From contig DYLN01000028.1 of assembly GCA_020722085.1 (NCBI GenBank), forward strand, positions 1 through 32,460: 32,460 nucleotides of DNA, read 5' to 3'. The translations under genes and the position numbers were made by a program. Below, piece after piece: positions 1-8,328 of this stretch (the stretch's first letter is position 1; every line of letters begins with the position of its first letter). The stretch comes from Melioribacter roseus. GTDB lineage: Bacteria > Bacteroidota > Ignavibacteria > Ignavibacteriales > Melioribacteraceae. The notes beneath the pieces are model-generated. The model was not told the DNA's origin and ran no database searches. It saw nothing but the letters and a program-made list of their open reading frames with translations.

Positions 1-13
1 TAATTATACTGCC

Positions 14-120
14 AAAATTCCGCATAGTACACACGGCAGCCTGCGTACTATATTCTAATTGAATCTCTGTTTTTTGCTGTTTTTCAAATATTTTTACGAA
101 AAAATTCTGCATAGTTTACA
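14..120. repeat. Short direct and inverted repeats beside recombinase remnant
   Basis: Two 20-nt segments at 14..33 and 101..120 agree at 17 of 20 positions (core aaaattcYgcatagt). Inside the first lies an inverted repeat, ATAGTAC at 24..30 and GTACTAT at 45..51, with a 14-nt loop. They sit just 3' of the decayed tyrosine recombinase at 126..428, so they could be remnants of a recombination site, but no canonical attC or attI core (GTTRRRY/RYYYAAC) is visible. The role is unknown. Confidence 0.35.
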
Positions 121-125
121 ACTTA

Positions 126-428
126 TCACAAAATATTATCCATCGTACTTTCGACTGCTTTGAATTTATGGATAATGTAAGGATAAATCCTTCTACCCAT
201 TTCACTCGGATGTCTTTTATTGTTAAAAAGAATAAATCTCTTTATCCAGCTAAGATATGCTTCTTCAGCTTTTCTGCTGTAGTGGTTCGCTCTGAGTGTT
301 ATTCTAACTTGGTCTAAAAGTTTAGGCTTGTCTCGCTGCTCTTCGGCGGGTTTGTTGTTAGTCTCATTGCTTGAATTAGCAAATTCACGGAAGGTCATTG
401 CTTCATATCCACTAACTCTGATTTTCAA
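126..428 (-). pseudogene. Frameshifted N-terminal fragment of integron-type tyrosine recombinase
   Basis: The 100-codon frame contains the N-terminal core-binding (SAM-like) segment typical of integron/XerC-type integrases: LLDQVR, a helix with HYS and EEAYLSWIKRFI, then KRHPSEMG at about residues 73-80. After EMG the similarity stops in this frame. A one-base shift near 196..198 lets reading continue as VEGFILTLSI, which resembles the expected family continuation, and that frame then stops near 108. No catalytic domain (R..HxxR..Y) is present in the window. The product would be inactive, so this is a remnant of a mobile recombinase. The family call rests on motif recognition by eye. Confidence 0.7.
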
Positions 429-556
429 TATGAAGCTGATGAAAATTCAGAATAATGTCAACAAAAATTTAAGGACTGTGATAGAAGCTGTTCGCAATTT
501 GGAGGCGAAGGCTTATTAGGGATGTTGGATTCGGAATGCAGATGAAATTGAGTAGC

Positions 557-778
557 GAATATTGAAAATTATTTTTGCTTTCTACGAAAAAATTCTCAAT
601 AATCAATACTCAATAAACAATGTTCAATTGCTTTTGCCCTGACATTCCCCGCAGGCTTGCCTCGCTCTGCAGTTGGAGCGGGCGGGACAGGTTTGTAAGG
701 GGATGCGTATTGAGAGTTGAGAATTGAAAATTGAATATTGAAAATTATTTTTGCTTTCTACGAAAAAATTCTCAATAA
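557..778. repeat. Exact 46-bp direct repeat pair in a gene-free stretch
   Basis: The 46 bases at 557..602 and 733..778 are identical, each containing attttTGCTTTCTACGAAAA at its centre and ending ctcaataa. The gap between them holds AT-rich arms built from variants of caatactcaat and ttgagagttgag around a GC-rich core at 651..690. The whole stretch 429..858 has no convincing gene. It looks like a composite non-coding repeat, possibly a non-autonomous element or repeat island. Confidence 0.8.
651..690 (+). repeat. GC-rich REP-like core, copy 1
   Basis: A GC-rich island in AT-rich sequence with the core cgctctgcagttggagcggg at 663..682, whose ends CGCTC and GAGCG can pair around an 8-nt loop. 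Related cores occur in the opposite orientation at 10508..10530 and 30713..30740. This copy is flanked by AT-rich arms that are roughly inverted with respect to each other. Confidence 0.65.
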
Positions 779-827
779 GCAATGTTCAATAGACGCTTGA
801 TAGTTGATGTCCCTAATATAAAAGATA

Positions 828-851
828 AGGTCGGGACAGGCGTCCCGACCT
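828..851 (-). terminator. Strong intrinsic terminator after the heme lipoprotein gene
   Basis: A perfect 10-bp GC-rich stem, AGGTCGGGAC at 828..837 and GTCCCGACCT at 842..851, closes a 4-nt loop. In the minus-strand direction it starts 7 bp after the stop codon of the gene at 859..1740 and is followed by tatcttttatatt, a T-rich run. It marks the 3' end of the cytochrome locus. Confidence 0.8.
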
Positions 852-858
852 ACGTGAT

Positions 859-1740
859 CTAGTTCTCTTCGTAAACATTTATTTGTCCGTTTATATGACG
901 GGCAGGGTCAATAATTTTTCCCTGATTATCAACAACGCCTGTATGACAGTTACTGCATTGATTTATTGTGAACTGCCAGTGACCTGTTGGAGGCAAACCA
1001 TGACAAGTACCGCAGGCACCCTGTGTCCCGTCTACTTTATTCCATACTGGTGAAAAATTATTGCCGGTCATTTTATCGGAAGTATAAATGAAGTTTTTAA
1101 GTCCTTCACTTTGTGTTGAATTGGCTTTTAAGAATTCAAAATTGCCGTGGCAGTATGTGTTACTGCATTTTAGAGAAACAGGATCAAATGAAGGACTTAC
1201 TCCGCCGGTCTTTGCCAGTGTACCAAAAACCACCTCAGCCCCGGGTGAATTATCTATATGTCCTTCTGCAAACACATTTGAAGGTACTGTATGGCATTCA
1301 TTACACGCAATATTTTTGGTTAATACAGCTTTGTATTTGTGGGATGTGTGGGCACCGACACCGGCAGAAGCAACATCTGTTGAGCCGTCTAAATCTCTTG
1401 GCGGGGCAATTCTATTTGGATTGTCGAAATCGCCGTGGCATGTATTGCATGCAGCCGGTCCTTTGCTTGTTGTATGACAGCCTGAAGTTTTGCAAGATAC
1501 TTTTGCTACTCCGCCCGAAAAATCGCTTGCATGACATTTCTGGCACTGCATCAAATCCCAATTTGTAGTCTTAAATAAATTTGCGTGAAAGTTACTTGAA
1601 CCTTTCGTAATAAATCCGTTTCCGTGAACACTCATTTGCGGGGGAGAAGTAATATCGTCTTTTAACTCGCTGCATGAAGTAAAGAATGCCATAATCACTA
1701 ATAAAGCAGCTAAATAAACTTTGATGTATTTCATATTCAA
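859..1740 (-). CDS. Seven-heme c-type cytochrome lipoprotein (CX4CH/CX2CH type)
   Basis: A 293-residue exported cytochrome. Residues 1-23 form a lipoprotein signal with a lipobox ending FTSC, so Cys23 would be acylated. Seven heme-attachment motifs are visible: CQKCH, CKTSGCH, CNTCH, CNECH, CSNTYCH, CGTCH and CSNCH. Two of the seven have four residues between the cysteines. Alternation of CX4CH and CX2CH motifs is known from Geobacter-type outer-membrane multiheme proteins (the CxxxxCH/CxxCH family). A surface or outer-membrane position, as terminal electron donor to an extracellular acceptor, is inferred from the lipid anchor and from the neighbouring porin and 14-heme genes. It is separated from the upstream 14-heme gene by a predicted terminator and so may be transcribed on its own. 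Confidence 0.88.
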   Translation of the reverse strand: MNMKYIKVYLAALLVIMAFFTSCSELKDDITSPPQMSVHGNGFITKGSSNFHANLFKTTNWDLMQCQKCHASDFSGGVAKVSCKTSGCHTTSKGPAACNTCHGDFDNPNRIAPPRDLDGSTDVASAGVGAHTSHKYKAVLTKNIACNECHTVPSNVFAEGHIDNSPGAEVVFGTLAKTGGVSPSFDPVSLKCSNTYCHGNFEFLKANSTQSEGLKNFIYTSDKMTGNNFSPVWNKVDGTQGACGTCHGLPPTGHWQFTINQCSNCHTGVVDNQGKIIDPARHINGQINVYEEN

Positions 1741-1783
1741 CCCGAAAAAATTTTTCGATATTTCTAAATCGTTAACCCCATTT

Positions 1784-1819
1784 AAAAAACCCTCACCTTT
1801 GGAGAAGGTAGGATGGGGC
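1784..1819 (-). terminator. Predicted terminator between the 14-heme and 7-heme genes
   Basis: Read on the minus strand, CCTACCTT pairs imperfectly with AAGGTGAGGG around a short loop and is followed by a run of six T. It lies directly after the stop codon of the gene at 1822..3030. The stem has a bulge and mismatches, so the strength is uncertain. Confidence 0.6.
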
Positions 1820-1821
1820 TT

Positions 1822-3030
1822 TTATTTATGACAATAACCGCAGAATCCAACACCTCTGGTACCGTTAGGTCTCGCATTTACATCTGTATGACATGTAAAA
1901 CAAAGCGACGCCGAATCCGTATGCCAGTCACCTTGGGTATCTCTCATATAATTATTCGGATGTGTTTTGGGATTAGTTCCCTGAATACCATCGTTATCCG
2001 AATGGCAAACTATACAGTTAGGGTCGGCTCCCTGAACATCATGGCAGGAAGCACAGTTTTCAATATCGCGCCTTGCAAGTGTTGCATGCTGTCCGCCTCC
2101 TGTTCCTGCACCAATCGTAACAAAGTTCGGCAGTAAATGTGAAGTCGGTACTATACCTTCCGAAGCAAAGTCTTCGTTCTTTGAACTGTGACACTCAGCG
2201 CAGAATGTTTCAACTTCGTGGCATGTCTGGCATTCGGCTGTTTTGCCTTTGAGATCTATGCCATGCGTGTAAACATAATTCAAATCATGAACTCTTGTAA
2301 TTTGCTGCTGTTTTGAATCATCGGTAAACTTATGCGGCGAATAAGGTGTATAAAAATCGCGTGTTGTGTTTTTTTCTGTAATCCGGTTTGTAGAAACGTG
2401 GCAGCTTTCACAAAAGTCCGTGGTATGACACATCTCGCATTGTGCATTAGGCGATTGGGATGCAAATTTATGCGTGTCCATAAACGAAACCTGTTTATGA
2501 TCTTCCGGCATTAAATTTACCGTAGAAATATGACACGATTCACAATTATTCGTAGCCGCGCTTGTATTATTATGGCATGTGTAGCAAGTGGACATTGCGG
2601 GTGTAGATTCGGCAGTTTCAAAAGCATAGTCAACTTTATCCAATCCTTTATGGCATGATGTGCATTCCTGTTTTTGATCGGTGACGTGAAATTTGTGGTC
2701 AAAAATTACTTCGGCTTTCTTTTGAATAAGCGGTTCCTGAACATCTTCATAATGGCACTTGCTGCAGTTGTTTTCATCCTGAACATCGTGGCATTGACCG
2801 CATGTTTCCATATCGGGCAAAAGCCGGTCGTTTAATGAAGTGCTTTCCCGGACTTTTATATGGCAGTCGGCACAATCAACACCCTGCTCTGTATGAAATT
2901 TGTGCGAAAATTTAATCAGTTCTTTGTTGGTCTTAGCATTGTCCTGCTCATCCTGTGCAGAATTAGCAGCAACTGCCAAAAACCCGATAACTATGATTGA
3001 TAGAATAAAATAGTAATATTTTGGTTTCAT
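1822..3030 (-). CDS. 14-heme exported c-type cytochrome
   Basis: A 402-residue protein with an N-terminal signal peptide (hydrophobic residues about 6-24) and 14 CXXCH motifs, beginning CADCH, CGQCH, CSKCH and ending CFTCH, CGYCH at the very C terminus. No membrane segment follows the signal, so it is soluble in the periplasm or exposed outside. Many extra histidines (for example HKFH) precede the heme sites and can serve as distal ligands. The gene begins 6 bp after the beta-barrel gene at 3037..4299, which fits a porin-cytochrome partnership in which a multiheme protein passes electrons through an outer-membrane barrel. The heme count comes from motif counting. The partnership is inferred from adjacency. 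Confidence 0.92.
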   Translation of the reverse strand: MKPKYYYFILSIIVIGFLAVAANSAQDEQDNAKTNKELIKFSHKFHTEQGVDCADCHIKVRESTSLNDRLLPDMETCGQCHDVQDENNCSKCHYEDVQEPLIQKKAEVIFDHKFHVTDQKQECTSCHKGLDKVDYAFETAESTPAMSTCYTCHNNTSAATNNCESCHISTVNLMPEDHKQVSFMDTHKFASQSPNAQCEMCHTTDFCESCHVSTNRITEKNTTRDFYTPYSPHKFTDDSKQQQITRVHDLNYVYTHGIDLKGKTAECQTCHEVETFCAECHSSKNEDFASEGIVPTSHLLPNFVTIGAGTGGGQHATLARRDIENCASCHDVQGADPNCIVCHSDNDGIQGTNPKTHPNNYMRDTQGDWHTDSASLCFTCHTDVNARPNGTRGVGFCGYCHK

Positions 3031-3036
3031 ATAGTT

Positions 3037-4299
3037 TTACAAATTAGTGTTGAACCAATAATTAACTTTGAACAAAAGTCTGAAATCGTTCTTGTAAATT
3101 TTGTTGTTGAAGTACTGCCCTTGAAGATCAAGCGAAATTTTATTCCACGGACGAAGATTGACTCCGGCAAGCAAAGAAGTAATTGAATTTGTTTCGGAAT
3201 CTTCTGAAAGTTTGTAGCTTGTGTAGGATAAACCGAGTGAAGGCGTTACAACTCCGTCAGCAAAAGACCTTGCAGTATAAATCGAAACTGCATCCAGTTC
3301 ACCAGCATAGCCGAGCGTTTTTCTGTAACTGATACTGCCCAGATTAGAATTTACCCCAACGGTTATTCGCTGGGAATTATCATCTTCATATACAACATTT
3401 CCAAACTTGCCTACAACGGTAAAAGTTTTGCTGATTTTATAATCCAGTCCGGCTTCCATTTCCTGTGTATTACCGTAATTGAAAACAGAAAATATTGAAT
3501 TATATCTGATTCTCGGTTCTCTAAAGTTGTAATACAGATCAACACCTAATTTTTCAGTTGCCTGAAGCCGTCCGTCAATCTCAAATTTACTTGCTTTGGA
3601 AAAGTTAAGATCATAATCAAATCTTGTATTTAAATTCCAGCTATTTTGAATTTCGTAAGAAGCTTCAGCCGATACAAATTTGTACTGATTTGATTTTTCC
3701 TGGATTAAAATTGTGATCGGATCATAGTCTTTGTTTAATCTCACGGCATTATAATCAATTGGTTTAAAATTTTTATCAACATAACTGACGGCGAACCTGA
3801 AATTTTCCAATGCGGTAGTTTCCAATTTCCCGCCGAGTATATAATCGTTTGCGAGATCATCTGTAAAAGTTAATTTTTGATAAGCGGGGACATTTCCTCC
3901 GTAATATCCGGTTAGAGAAAAACCGGAATATTTCAGCTTAAGATTAACACCGTCGTAAACACCGCCTGCAACTGAATTAAATAATGATTGTCTTCCGATT
4001 TTAACAGTTGCTATGTCGAATAAATTTCTTGCCTCGAGGTATAAATTATAGAAACGAAGCCTCGGGTCTGAAATTAATGTATTGCCGATGTTCGATTCAA
4101 AATTGAGCCTGGTTCTAAGTGAAAAGTTATCCTTGTTAAGATTCAGACTCATAGTTTGATATGATCTTATAAACGTCTCGTAATTTTCCGTATTATAATA
4201 TCGTTGGAATGTGTAGTACGAAGAAGAGAATATGCCATTGATGTTTTGGGCATATATCATCAACGGTGCAGCAATCAAAACAAACAAAATTTTTTTCAT
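3037..4299 (-). CDS. Outer-membrane beta-barrel, probable porin of a porin-cytochrome conduit
   Basis: A 420-residue protein with a Sec signal peptide ending near AQ (residues 1-18), followed by many short amphipathic strands with alternating aromatic and polar residues (FSLTGYYGG, LSYTSYK, VNYWFN) and turns rich in D, N and G. This is the composition of an outer-membrane barrel. It has no CXXCH motif, unlike MtrB-type proteins that carry a Cys pair. It lies between a tetraheme c554-like gene (20 bp upstream) and the 14-heme gene (6 bp downstream) in one operon. The inferred role is to hold or sheath the multiheme wire in the outer membrane. It could instead be an unrelated transport porin, since no specific family was recognised. 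Confidence 0.78.
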   Translation of the reverse strand: MKKILFVLIAAPLMIYAQNINGIFSSSYYTFQRYYNTENYETFIRSYQTMSLNLNKDNFSLRTRLNFESNIGNTLISDPRLRFYNLYLEARNLFDIATVKIGRQSLFNSVAGGVYDGVNLKLKYSGFSLTGYYGGNVPAYQKLTFTDDLANDYILGGKLETTALENFRFAVSYVDKNFKPIDYNAVRLNKDYDPITILIQEKSNQYKFVSAEASYEIQNSWNLNTRFDYDLNFSKASKFEIDGRLQATEKLGVDLYYNFREPRIRYNSIFSVFNYGNTQEMEAGLDYKISKTFTVVGKFGNVVYEDDNSQRITVGVNSNLGSISYRKTLGYAGELDAVSIYTARSFADGVVTPSLGLSYTSYKLSEDSETNSITSLLAGVNLRPWNKISLDLQGQYFNNKIYKNDFRLLFKVNYWFNTNL

Positions 4300-4319
4300 A
4301 ATTAAATCCGCATAATTAA

Positions 4320-4871
4320 TTAACCTTTCGGTACGGGATGTTTAATTTTTGCCCACATAGTTTTGAAATCGAATTTCTTGAATGTAGGACTTTTTTCATT
4401 ATGACATGTAACGCAGAATTTTTCAATATCTTTTTCGTCCTTATAAAGTACCAGTCCAGCTTTAACGGCGGCAGCTTTGTCTTTCATAATTTTCATGGAT
4501 TTATATTCCGAGCCCGGACCATGGCAGGCTTCGCATTGTACACCGTCTTCAATCTTAAATTTTGAACCGAACATAGACTTATCCAAACCGGCACCGGTTA
4601 CGTGACAGGAGAGGCATTCTTTTGCATCAACGGCATTCTTCTTGTATAACTTTTGTGAGATTTCGTCCGCTTCCTTAGTCTGGAGTGTTTTATATGCTTT
4701 AGAGTGGGCGCTTTGCTGCCAGACTTTCAACTGCTCGCCCTGTTTAGCACTCTTATGACACATACCGCATGTTTGAACGCCTACATAAGTAGCTTTCGAT
4801 TGTGCAAATTGTACTTGTGGAATAACAATTAACGCAGCTATTAAGAAAAGAAAATAAGTTCGGACTGGCAT
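4320..4871 (-). CDS. Tetraheme cytochrome c554-like protein
   Basis: A 183-residue periplasmic protein with a signal peptide (cleavage near FAQ, residue 23) and four CXXCH sites: CGMCH, CLSCH, CEACH and CVTCH. The segment VWQQSAHSKAYKTL between hemes 1 and 2 matches the W-x2-S-x-H-x2-A-x3-L signature of the cytochrome c554/c' family, and CEACHGPGS is also typical. These proteins shuttle electrons in the periplasm and some act on nitrogen compounds. Here, as first gene of the operon with the porin and 14-heme cytochrome, a periplasmic shuttle is more likely. A strong ribosome-binding site (aggaggtag) precedes the ATG. Confidence 0.88.
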   Translation of the reverse strand: MPVRTYFLFLIAALIVIPQVQFAQSKATYVGVQTCGMCHKSAKQGEQLKVWQQSAHSKAYKTLQTKEADEISQKLYKKNAVDAKECLSCHVTGAGLDKSMFGSKFKIEDGVQCEACHGPGSEYKSMKIMKDKAAAVKAGLVLYKDEKDIEKFCVTCHNEKSPTFKKFDFKTMWAKIKHPVPKG

Positions 4872-4944
4872 TTCTACCTCCTGTATTGTTTGTTTATCAT
4901 TAAAAATAAATTCGGCTAATAAATAAAATAAGATAGATCACTCT

Positions 4945-4976
4945 AAAATATAGTCTATTTGTCTTAATTTGGCAAT
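4945..4976 (-). promoter_or_regulatory. Candidate promoter for the c554-porin-14-heme operon
   Basis: On the minus strand TATATTTT at 4945..4952 resembles the Bacteroidota -7 element TAnnTTTG with one mismatch, and ATTG at 4973..4976 stands 20 nt upstream as a -33 element. It is the only promoter-like pair I found in the 136-bp gap before the ATG at 4871. Confidence 0.4.
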
Positions 4977-5007
4977 AAGGTCTTTTTATTTGTATTTAGT
5001 CTAAGAT

Positions 5008-7449
5008 TTACCTGGTTTCCTTGTTTTCGTCTAGTTTTAGCTTGTTTTCAAGCCACCTTCTAAGTTCGGGATCGGTTTCAAGTTCGGCATTAATTATATC
5101 ATCCGGATTAATTTTATTTTCTCTAAGAGTTTTAATAAACAGCCTTGTTGTATTGCTTAGCTGGTTTTCTTTTCTCTTTTCCGATGTGAACTCTTTCCAT
5201 TCTAAAACAATTTTTCTAAAATGTTTTTCATGATGATGCCGATAATGATGGAGCGTCATTTTTCCGTTTATCCAGACAAGACTCATCGGGTATTCACTTG
5301 GCTGGAAAATGACAAAGAACCAATGCCAAACAACAATAGCAAGAGTAGCTAATATCGCTTCATAAAAATGTACCAGCTCACTTACTTTGATCAGCCATGT
5401 CGGCGCCCAATTTCCTACAATAGTGGGGAACCATAGGATAAGTCCTGATGTACCCATAACAACTGTTCCCCAGATTAATGCCCAGTACTCTGCTTTTTCG
5501 GTATAATCGTAGCTGTCGAAAATTGGTCTTTCTTTTCGTAAATGTAAAAAGTATAAAAGGTTATTTCTTGCATCAACAAGGTCGGAAAATTTTGGTATTA
5601 GTCCCTTTAAGATTTCTCTTCCTCTCGGCGTAAAAACTAAGTAAAGAATATGATAGAAACCCAGCGATAACATTGTAACAGCAGAAACTCTATGAACATT
5701 TCGGCGTATTGTTTCTGTTAATCCAATGTATTTTAAAAATTCTGCCCACCAGCTATCCTGGAATTTTAATGCGAATCCTGTTATTGCCAAAAGTGTAAAA
5801 GATGTAAGTAGAATTAAGTGTTGAATAACCTCGTTTTTAGTGAATCTTGGAATTGATATTTCGCCTTCGAGCCTCTTTTTCTTTCTTCTGACTTCGTAAA
5901 TGTATATCAACAAATTATGAAGTATCATCGCTCCTATTATGGAGATTATAAGCCAGAAGTAAATTGTTGCAACTATATCTTCGATCTTTTGAGCTTTTTC
6001 CGTTTGAGCTTTGTGCGTGTAGCTTTTTGCAAATGTTTCTGTTGCATCAGGATGACATTTCTGACACGTTTTTGCAACGTTTTTTTCATTAACTGTTGAT
6101 TCCGGATTCCACTTAGGAAGAATTTTATGAACGGAATGGCAGTCAACACACATTGCAGCCTTTTTGTCACCGCGCATAACAGCAAGACCGTGGTAGCTGT
6201 CCTGGTATGATTTTGTCGTTGCTTCCGTTCCAAACTTTTCGGTTATTCTTAAGCTCTCATGGCATACCATGCATGTTTTTTCTTGAAGTTTTCTTTCTTC
6301 TCCGAAGGAGTCCTTTCGGACGATTTTTTCATTGCCGCCGTTAATAACCTGTATACTGTGCTCAGTATGACAGTCATTACAGACGGGCGCTTCTCTAATT
6401 CCCTGTTTTGCTCTAATCCAATGAATTGACTGCTCATAATCTTTTACAATCTCAGGATGGCACTGATTACATGTTTCCGGAATATTAAAGCTGGAAATTT
6501 TTGAGCCGGGCTGAACTCTATTTTTAATATCATGAACGCCGTGGCATGTTGTGCACGTTGCAGCCGTTTTTCCTTCTGCTACAAGCTTTCCATGAACGGA
6601 ATTTTCGTATTGGATGCCGGGACTTTTTATCGGCAGATTGTATTTTCTAACCAGTTCGGGATTATCGTGACATTTAGCGCATGTTGCTGCTATGTTGGTA
6701 GGGTAAACCGAACTTTTGGGATTTTTAACAGGCAAAATATCATGAGAGCCGTGACAATCCCAGCATTTTGCCGCTTCATCAATTCCTTCACTTAACGCAA
6801 TTCCATGTATGCTTTCTTTATGCTCTTTTGCAATTTCTCCGTGGCATAGATAGCAATCTGCTTTTTGTGTCACTTTAACATTTTGAGGATGCTCACTAAG
6901 ATTTTTTGCAATGTAATTATGGCAGTCTGCGCATTCCAGACCGCTGTGAACAGATTGAATTAAATGCGGTTTTATTTCTTTTTGGTCATGGCATTCAAAA
7001 CAAACATTTGAGGAAGTCCGTTTAACATGGTATGTTGAAGCCAGTGTTGTACTCATGCTTGTATGGCATTTTCCGCAATATTCTTTTGATTTGTTGCTCA
7101 CTTTTTCCGGTGAAATAATTTCGTGAGTTCCGTGGCATGTAGTACATGTAGGTGCATTTTTAATTTTAAGTCTTCTGTGAATATCATTTTTCATCGATTC
7201 AGCGTATTCTTCGTGACATGAACCGCAGTTAACTTTTTTCGCTCCTTTATCGATGTGTTCTTCATTTTTTACATCGGTATGACAGTCCTGGCATTCTATT
7301 ATTTCATTGTGAACAGATTTTTTGATTACGTTTTCGTGGCAGTCTAAGCAGTTGAAATCCTGTGCAGTTAAAGGAGTGTTAATCAGAAAAAAAATGATTC
7401 CTAAAAATAATATTAATCCAAAAAGGTATGTTCTGCGAATATTTTTCAT
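5008..7449 (-). CDS. Fused 16-heme cytochrome c / membrane cytochrome b (CbcL-like)
   Basis: An 813-residue chain. A signal/anchor at residues 7-28 is followed by 16 CXXCH motifs from CLDCH (Cys34) to CQKCH near residue 475. A first membrane helix follows (IYFWLIISIIGAMILHNLL), then a four-helix cytochrome b domain of the formate dehydrogenase gamma/b561 kind, with likely heme b ligands in VIQHLILL, RNVHRVSA, GFYHILYL and VVWHWFFV. This architecture is like Geobacter CbcL, an inner-membrane menaquinol oxidase passing electrons to periplasmic cytochromes. The proposed role is quinol oxidation at the inner membrane. The gene starts 12 bp after the separate cytochrome b gene at 7462..8328, whose product its C-terminal half resembles. 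The C-terminal tail is charged and probably cytoplasmic. Confidence 0.92.
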   Translation of the reverse strand: MKNIRRTYLFGLILFLGIIFFLINTPLTAQDFNCLDCHENVIKKSVHNEIIECQDCHTDVKNEEHIDKGAKKVNCGSCHEEYAESMKNDIHRRLKIKNAPTCTTCHGTHEIISPEKVSNKSKEYCGKCHTSMSTTLASTYHVKRTSSNVCFECHDQKEIKPHLIQSVHSGLECADCHNYIAKNLSEHPQNVKVTQKADCYLCHGEIAKEHKESIHGIALSEGIDEAAKCWDCHGSHDILPVKNPKSSVYPTNIAATCAKCHDNPELVRKYNLPIKSPGIQYENSVHGKLVAEGKTAATCTTCHGVHDIKNRVQPGSKISSFNIPETCNQCHPEIVKDYEQSIHWIRAKQGIREAPVCNDCHTEHSIQVINGGNEKIVRKDSFGEERKLQEKTCMVCHESLRITEKFGTEATTKSYQDSYHGLAVMRGDKKAAMCVDCHSVHKILPKWNPESTVNEKNVAKTCQKCHPDATETFAKSYTHKAQTEKAQKIEDIVATIYFWLIISIIGAMILHNLLIYIYEVRRKKKRLEGEISIPRFTKNEVIQHLILLTSFTLLAITGFALKFQDSWWAEFLKYIGLTETIRRNVHRVSAVTMLSLGFYHILYLVFTPRGREILKGLIPKFSDLVDARNNLLYFLHLRKERPIFDSYDYTEKAEYWALIWGTVVMGTSGLILWFPTIVGNWAPTWLIKVSELVHFYEAILATLAIVVWHWFFVIFQPSEYPMSLVWINGKMTLHHYRHHHEKHFRKIVLEWKEFTSEKRKENQLSNTTRLFIKTLRENKINPDDIINAELETDPELRRWLENKLKLDENKETR

Positions 7450-7461
7450 AACGGGTAAATT

Positions 7462-8328
7462 TTATTGGTAAACAAAAATCATCGAATATAATATAAGAAC
7501 AATTATTGTGAGACCTATAAACAGTGCTGCGAAACCGAATATTTTTGCAGCTTTATCGAGAGCAGAGGAAGGGGGAATATCATTTATTCTTTGTTGATAT
7601 TTTTCTTCCATCTCAAGCAAAGCATATTCCTTCGGACGGTCTTCTTTTAATTCATCGAGAGAAACTTTGCCGGTAAATATAACCATGTCCATCGGGAATT
7701 TATCCGGTCTAAAATGAGTATTAAAAAAATGAACTGTAAAAATAAAACCAACTGCCAAAAGTGCTTCGTCGCTATGTATAATAGTAGCAATATTTATAAA
7801 CCAGCCGGGTACACCTAGTTTTGTAAAAAACTCCGGGAACCACAAAAAAAGTCCGCTTGCACCAATTACTGCAACGCCCCAAAACACAGCGAAGTAATCA
7901 AATTTTTCCCAGTAAGTCCATCTTCCATATTCCGGGCGAGGACCTTTGCCTAAAAACCATTTCATCGTTTGAGCAAATTCTTTAATATCACTTTTATTGA
8001 ACATCAATGAGCTTTCGCCCTTCAGCAGGTCTTTTATTTTTTGTTTTCTGCTTTTCTTTTTCTTGATTAAATAGCCGATGTGCATAAAAAAATATGAGAA
8101 AGTAATTACAGCCGCAACCCGGTGAACAAAGCCTGTGACTGCGTATCCCCCTAAAATTCTGGAGATTGTTTGAAAGACTCCCGCACCGGAAAATTTTATT
8201 ACCATTCCTGTTATTGCAAGCGAAAGAAAACTGATTATTACGAGCAGATGCAAGAACCTGGAAAAAGCATCAAACCGTTCGTAGTATTTTCCTTTAAATT
8301 TATTTTCAGCAGACATATTTTCATTCAT
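7462..8328 (-). CDS. Membrane cytochrome b subunit (formate dehydrogenase gamma-like)
   Basis: A 288-residue integral membrane protein with about five hydrophobic helices: four form the cytochrome b core and one lies at the extreme C terminus (FIGLTIIVLILYSMIFVY). Candidate heme b ligands are in RFLHLLVI, GFVHRVAA, FFMHIGYL, IIHSDEALL and TVHFFNTHF. It aligns by eye along its length with the C-terminal half of the fused protein at 5008..7449, sharing LAITG, the HRV-A motif, GLFLWFP and FPMDMV. Its start overlaps the stop of the 19-heme gene by 8 bp, so the two are probably translationally coupled and act as one quinol:cytochrome c oxidoreductase. Confidence 0.9.
   Translation of the reverse strand: MNENMSAENKFKGKYYERFDAFSRFLHLLVIISFLSLAITGMVIKFSGAGVFQTISRILGGYAVTGFVHRVAAVITFSYFFMHIGYLIKKKKSRKQKIKDLLKGESSLMFNKSDIKEFAQTMKWFLGKGPRPEYGRWTYWEKFDYFAVFWGVAVIGASGLFLWFPEFFTKLGVPGWFINIATIIHSDEALLAVGFIFTVHFFNTHFRPDKFPMDMVIFTGKVSLDELKEDRPKEYALLEMEEKYQQRINDIPPSSALDKAAKIFGFAALFIGLTIIVLILYSMIFVYQ

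Noticed and set aside
1-125. attC/attI-like recombination site near the integrase remnant
   Set aside because: Only short imperfect repeats are visible; the required core sequences are missing.
557-778. CRISPR array
   Set aside because: Only two copies of the 46-mer with a 130-bp, repeat-filled gap; no regular spacers and no cas genes.
1813-2136. Long plus-strand frames opposite the multiheme genes
   Set aside because: Shadow frames produced by the regular codon pattern of CXXCH-rich genes; the minus-strand genes explain the sequence.
4320-4871. Hydroxylamine or nitrite metabolism from the c554-like protein
   Set aside because: No Hao or NrfA gene is present; the operon context is a porin and multiheme cytochromes.
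7462-8328. Formate dehydrogenase gamma subunit
   Set aside because: The cytochrome b fold is the same type, but no formate dehydrogenase catalytic or Fe-S subunit is encoded nearby.
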